From assembly GCA_965261645.1 (NCBI GenBank), contig CBDHDJ010000001.1, forward strand, positions 62,001 to 126,000: DNA of 64,000 nt. The letters run 5' to 3'. A model generated the notes under the pieces. That model had not been told where the DNA came from and did no database searches. It saw nothing but the letters and a program-made list of their open reading frames with translations. The position numbers and the translations under genes were made by a program. Source of the stretch: CBDHDJ01 sp965261645 (GTDB lineage Bacteria > Pseudomonadota > Alphaproteobacteria > SHVV01). The first letter of the stretch is position 1. Each line of letters opens with the position of its first letter. Below, piece after piece: positions 60,437-64,000 of the stretch.

Positions 60437-63361
60437 ATGACCAAGACGATTAGCATCCGCGGTGCACGCGAGCACAATTTGCGCGGCATCGATCTCGAGA
60501 TTCCCCGCGACAAGCTGGTGGTGCTCACGGGCCTGAGCGGCTCGGGCAAGTCCTCGCTCGCTTTCGACACGATCTACGCCGAGGGGCAGCGCCGCTACGT
60601 CGAGAGCCTCTCGGCCTACGCCCGGCAGTTCCTCGAGGTGATGCAGAAGCCGGACGTCGAATCGATCGACGGCCTGTCGCCGGCCATCTCGATCGAGCAG
60701 AAAACCACGTCACGCAACCCGCGCTCCACCGTCGGCACCGTGACCGAAATCTACGACTATCTCCGGCTCCTTTTCGCGCGGGTCGGCATCCCCTATTCGC
60801 CCGCGACAGGTCTCCCGATCGAGAGCCAGACCGTCTCGCAAATGGTCGACATCCTGCTCGCGATGCCCGAGGGAACCCGGCTCTATCTGCTCGCCCCGGT
60901 GGTGCGCGGGCGCAAGGGCGAGTACCGCAAGGAGCTGGCCGATTTGCTCAAGCGCGGCTTTCAGCGGGTCAAGGTGGACGGCGCGCTTTACGAGATCGAG
61001 GAGGTGCCGACGCGCAACAAGAAAGTCAAACACGACATCGAGGTGGTGGTCGACCGCGTCGTCATTCGTCCGGACATCGCAAGCCGCCTGGCTGATAGCC
61101 TCGAAACGGCGCTCAATGTAAGCGATGGGCTGGCCTTCGCGGAAGATGCGGATGCCGGCGAGCGCACGGTATTCTCGGCCAAGTTCGCCTGCCCGGTCTC
61201 GGGCTTCACGATCGAGGAGATCGAGCACCGGCTGTTCTCCTTCAACAACCCCCATGGCGCCTGCCCGGCCTGCGACGGGCTCGGCACGCGGGCCTTCATC
61301 GACCCCGATCTGGTGGTCCCCGACCATGGCTTGAGCCTGAAGGAAGGCGCCATCGCGCCGTGGGCGCGCTCGACCTCGCCCTACTACGATCAGGCACTGA
61401 AGAGCCTCGCCCATCACTACAAGTTCAGCACCACGGTGGCGTTCCGCGAGCTGCCGAAAAGGGTGCGCGAGGCGATCCTGTTCGGTTCGGGCGACGAAGC
61501 GGTTCTCATGACCTACGAGGACGGCGAGCGCACCTATACGACGCAAAAACCCTATGAAGGCGTCGTGCCCAATATGGAACGGCGTTGGCGCGAGACCGAA
61601 TCCGAATGGATCCGCGATGAGCTCGGGCGCTATCAGTCGAAGACCGAATGCGAAGCCTGTGATGGCTACCGGCTCAAACCCGAAGCGCTCGCGGTCAAGA
61701 TCGACGGTTTGCATATCGGCCAGGTAGCGGCGATGTCGACCGTCGAGGCGGCGGATTGGTGTAGCGATCTGCCCGACCGGCTGAGCGCCAAGCAAAACGT
61801 GATCGCCGAACGCATTCTCAGGGAGATCCGCGAGCGCCTCGGCTTCCTCGTCAATGTCGGGCTCGAATACCTGACGCTGTCGCGCAATTCCGGCACCCTG
61901 TCGGGCGGCGAAGGCCAGCGCATTCGCCTGGCGTCGCAGATCGGCTCGGGGCTGACCGGGGTGCTCTACGTGCTGGACGAGCCGTCCATCGGGCTTCACC
62001 AGCGCGACAATGCGCGGCTTCTCGAAACCCTGATGCACCTCCGTGATCTCGGCAATTCGGTGATCGTCGTCGAGCACGACGAGGAAGCGATTCTCGCCGC
62101 CGATTACGTGATCGACATGGGCCCGGGCGCCGGCGTGCACGGCGGCCAGGTGGTCGCTGAAGGGCCGCCGGAAAAGATCATGCAAAGCCCCGAGAGCCTG
62201 ACCGGCCAGTATCTCACACGCATGCGCCAGATTCCCGTTCCGGAGCAGCGCCGGCCCGGTCAAAAGGGCAAGAACCTCGTCGTCGTCGGGGCGAAGCAGC
62301 ACAATCTCGCCAATCTCACGGTGCGCTTCCCGCTCGGCACTTTCGTGTGCGTGACCGGCGTCTCGGGCGGCGGTAAATCGACGCTGATTGTCGAAACGCT
62401 CTATAGGGCCATCGCGCGGCGGCTCAACAATGCACGCCATCAGGCGGGCGAGCACATGCGCGTCGATGGGATCGAGTACCTCGACAAGATCGTCGATATC
62501 GACCAATCACCCATCGGCCGCACGCCGCGCTCCAATCCGGCGACCTATACCGGCGCCTTTACCCCGATCCGCGACTGGTTTGCCGGCCTACCCGAAGCGG
62601 TCGCGCGCGGCTATAAGCCGGGCCGCTTCTCCTTCAATGTCAAAGGGGGACGCTGCGAGGCCTGCCAGGGCGACGGCGTGATCAAGATCGAGATGCATTT
62701 CCTGCCCGATGTCTATGTCCAATGCGATGTGTGCCGGGGCGCGCGTTACAATCGCGAAACTCTAGAAATACACTTTAAGAACAAATCGATAGCTAACGTT
62801 CTTGATATGACGGTTGATGAAGGAGCGGAGTTCTTCAGCGCCGTCCCGGCGATTCGGGACAAGCTCAAGACGATGCAGCGCGTCGGGCTCGGCTATATCA
62901 GGATCGGGCAGCCGGCAACCACGCTATCGGGCGGCGAGGCGCAGCGCGTCAAGCTCTCCAAGGAGCTAGCGCGCCGGGCGACGGGCCAGACGCTCTACAT
63001 TCTCGACGAACCGACCACCGGGCTCCACTTCGAGGATGTCCGGCGCTTGCTCGAGGTTCTCCACGCCCTGGTCGAATCCGGTAATACCGTCATCATCATC
63101 GAGCACAATCTCGAAGTCATCAAAACCGCGGACTGGATCCTCGATCTGGGACCCGGCGGCGGCGATGCCGGCGGCAAGATCGTCGCCGAGGGAACGCCGG
63201 AAGACGTGGCCGAGGTGATGGAAAGCTATACCGGGGGGTATCTCCGCCAGTATCTCGCGCGCACGAAGGCGCAGAAACGCGCGGCGCCGAAGCGGGCCAA
63301 GGCGGGTGCAAACCGCCGGGCGCGCGGCAACGGCCGCACCGCGGCACGGAAATCGGCCTGA
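60437..63361 (+). CDS. uvrA: excinuclease ABC subunit A
   Basis: MTKTISIRGAREHNLRGIDL starts at 60,437; the open frame upstream has no homology. Two ABC ATPase modules: Walker A GLSGSGKSSLAFDTIYAEGQ and GVSGGGKSTLIVETLYRAIA, signatures LSGGEGQRIRLASQIG and LSGGEAQRVKLSKELA, and Walker B regions VLYVLDEPSIGLH and LYILDEPTTGLHFE. Zinc sites CPACDGLG...CEACDG and CEACQGDG...CDVCRG. 974 residues with a basic C-terminal tail. It recognises DNA damage in nucleotide excision repair. Confidence 0.97.
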   Translation: MTKTISIRGAREHNLRGIDLEIPRDKLVVLTGLSGSGKSSLAFDTIYAEGQRRYVESLSAYARQFLEVMQKPDVESIDGLSPAISIEQKTTSRNPRSTVGTVTEIYDYLRLLFARVGIPYSPATGLPIESQTVSQMVDILLAMPEGTRLYLLAPVVRGRKGEYRKELADLLKRGFQRVKVDGALYEIEEVPTRNKKVKHDIEVVVDRVVIRPDIASRLADSLETALNVSDGLAFAEDADAGERTVFSAKFACPVSGFTIEEIEHRLFSFNNPHGACPACDGLGTRAFIDPDLVVPDHGLSLKEGAIAPWARSTSPYYDQALKSLAHHYKFSTTVAFRELPKRVREAILFGSGDEAVLMTYEDGERTYTTQKPYEGVVPNMERRWRETESEWIRDELGRYQSKTECEACDGYRLKPEALAVKIDGLHIGQVAAMSTVEAADWCSDLPDRLSAKQNVIAERILREIRERLGFLVNVGLEYLTLSRNSGTLSGGEGQRIRLASQIGSGLTGVLYVLDEPSIGLHQRDNARLLETLMHLRDLGNSVIVVEHDEEAILAADYVIDMGPGAGVHGGQVVAEGPPEKIMQSPESLTGQYLTRMRQIPVPEQRRPGQKGKNLVVVGAKQHNLANLTVRFPLGTFVCVTGVSGGGKSTLIVETLYRAIARRLNNARHQAGEHMRVDGIEYLDKIVDIDQSPIGRTPRSNPATYTGAFTPIRDWFAGLPEAVARGYKPGRFSFNVKGGRCEACQGDGVIKIEMHFLPDVYVQCDVCRGARYNRETLEIHFKNKSIANVLDMTVDEGAEFFSAVPAIRDKLKTMQRVGLGYIRIGQPATTLSGGEAQRVKLSKELARRATGQTLYILDEPTTGLHFEDVRRLLEVLHALVESGNTVIIIEHNLEVIKTADWILDLGPGGGDAGGKIVAEGTPEDVAEVMESYTGGYLRQYLARTKAQKRAAPKRAKAGANRRARGNGRTAARKSA

Positions 63362-63368
63362 GGTCGCC

Positions 63369-63668
63369 GTGACGCCTCGCGAACGCGCACTCGATAATGT
63401 GAAAGAGATCGTGCTGGGCGCCCTGGTCGGCTACGATGCCAAGGTCTACCTGTTCGGATCGTGTGCGACCGGAATTGCCCGCCGTTCGAGCGACATCGAT
63501 ATCCCGATTGACTCCAAAGAGGCCCTTCCTGCCAGCCTTATCTCACACATCCGCGACATATTGGAGGAGAGCACAATCCCTTACGATATTGACGTCGTCG
63601 ATATGACAAGCGCGTCAAGCGCCATCCGCGGGCGCGTTCATCACGAAGGTGTCGTTTGGAAAGAGTAA
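63369..63668 (+). CDS. mntA: MNT-type nucleotidyltransferase, likely antitoxin
   Basis: GTG at 63,369 lies 7 bp after uvrA. The 99-residue minimal nucleotidyltransferase has KVYLFGSCATGIARRSSDID with the GSxxxG...SDID catalytic pattern and a third acid in IDVVDM. Members of this group paired with HEPN proteins neutralise the toxin by modifying it with AMP. The next gene starts inside its last codons, which supports a toxin-antitoxin pair. Confidence 0.85.
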   Translation: MTPRERALDNVKEIVLGALVGYDAKVYLFGSCATGIARRSSDIDIPIDSKEALPASLISHIRDILEESTIPYDIDVVDMTSASSAIRGRVHHEGVVWKE

Positions 63669-64000
63669 AGGAGCGACTTGAAGAAGCCCAAAGGGCCTGT
63701 GCAACGCATGACGAGATCGCTCGCATTGAGCGACCGAACGCATTACAACGCGACGCCGCGCCAACACGGTTCGACAACACTTTCGAGGCCGTCTGGAAAA
63801 CGACTCAGCAGTATCTGGCCGATCATGAGGGGATCGACGTTGCATCACCCAAGGGATGCGTGCGCGCCGCCCGGCGCGCAGGCGTACTGACCGACGAACA
63901 ATCAGAAGCCGCGCTGGTGATGACGGATGACCGCAATCTGCTCGTACACACCTACAAGGAGGCACTGGCCGTCGAGGTATTCAGCCGCCTCGGGGCGCAC
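63656..64000 (+). CDS. hepT: HEPN-domain toxin, 3' end outside window
   Basis: TTG at 63,656 overlaps the MNT gene by 13 bp. The visible 115 residues (LERVKERLEEAQRACATHDE..., NTFEAVWKTTQQYLADHEGI, VMTDDRNLLVHTYKEALAVE) match HEPN proteins of the nucleotidyltransferase substrate-binding type, with the RNase motif RNLLVH (Rx4H-like). The frame is open to the last base, so the end is not seen. In such pairs it acts as an RNase unless AMPylated by the MNT partner. Confidence 0.8.
   Translation, partial: MERVKERLEEAQRACATHDEIARIERPNALQRDAAPTRFDNTFEAVWKTTQQYLADHEGIDVASPKGCVRAARRAGVLTDEQSEAALVMTDDRNLLVHTYKEALAVEVFSRLGAH

Noticed and set aside
60710..62506. A 598-residue minus-strand frame inside uvrA
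   Set aside because: Antisense of the conserved uvrA frame with no recognisable domain; long antisense frames are common at this GC content.

Overview
The window looks like chromosomal DNA of a GC-rich alphaproteobacterium, probably near Rhodospirillales. The best evidence is the housekeeping block at 51.2-63.4 kb: gyrA-coaD-peptidyl-prolyl isomerase-queA-tgt as one overlapping minus-strand operon, then ssb and uvrA in divergent orientation. This placement is inferred from gene order and protein character, not from a database search.

Bases 1-25,770 are almost entirely nested mobile DNA. Two host genes can be rebuilt from fragments by removing insertions at their target-site duplications (TSDs). 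Host gene 1 (minus strand, 13,184 down to 3,357) encodes a degenerate receiver domain, a Pro/Glu-rich linker and pentapeptide repeats. It is cut by an IS1380-family transposon (9,720-12,564, TSD CTGAA) and by an IS3 element (3,381-8,902, TSD GTTT). That IS3 copy itself holds an IS21 element (5,293-7,873, TSD CCTTGCGG) and an IS1111/IS110-type element (about 3,428-5,080). Host gene 2 (minus strand, 25,667 down to 13,343) is a SAM-dependent methyltransferase with a regulatory domain. It is cut by an IS1182-like element (13,921-24,652, TSD ATAA). That element is cut by an IS66-type transposon (14,407-23,688, TSD CTCAAGAC) carrying a DruA-like (DUF4338) gene. The IS66 transposase gene is in turn cut by two group II introns, one sense and one antisense. 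The antisense intron contains a complete 1,916-bp copy of the other intron in circularly permuted form. This is the most unusual structure in the window.

Bases 25.8-36.5 kb hold host metabolic genes: a GYD protein, a fused E1 alpha/beta thiamine-diphosphate dehydrogenase coupled to an AroQ-type chorismate mutase, a bactofilin, two cupins (one with an internal amber codon), and a minus-strand cluster of Rieske oxygenase, heme-oxygenase-fold protein, acyl-CoA synthetase and Rap1a/Tai-like secreted protein. A frameshifted adenylate cyclase/alpha-beta hydrolase fusion follows. Bases 36.6-40.2 kb hold two IS256-family elements and remnants of a small secreted protein and a Doc toxin, followed by a flavin monooxygenase (40.3-41.5 kb).

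Bases 41.5-51.3 kb are a compact island integrated at tRNA-Lys(TTT): P4-type integrase, AlpA-like protein, RepA-like ATPase followed by inverted repeats, terminase, HNH, HK97 capsid, protease and portal. It has no tail, lysis or connector genes, so it resembles a capsid-forming phage satellite. A three-gene minus-strand cassette of unknown membrane and small soluble proteins sits at its tRNA end and is a candidate cargo system. The window ends inside an MNT-HEPN toxin-antitoxin pair.
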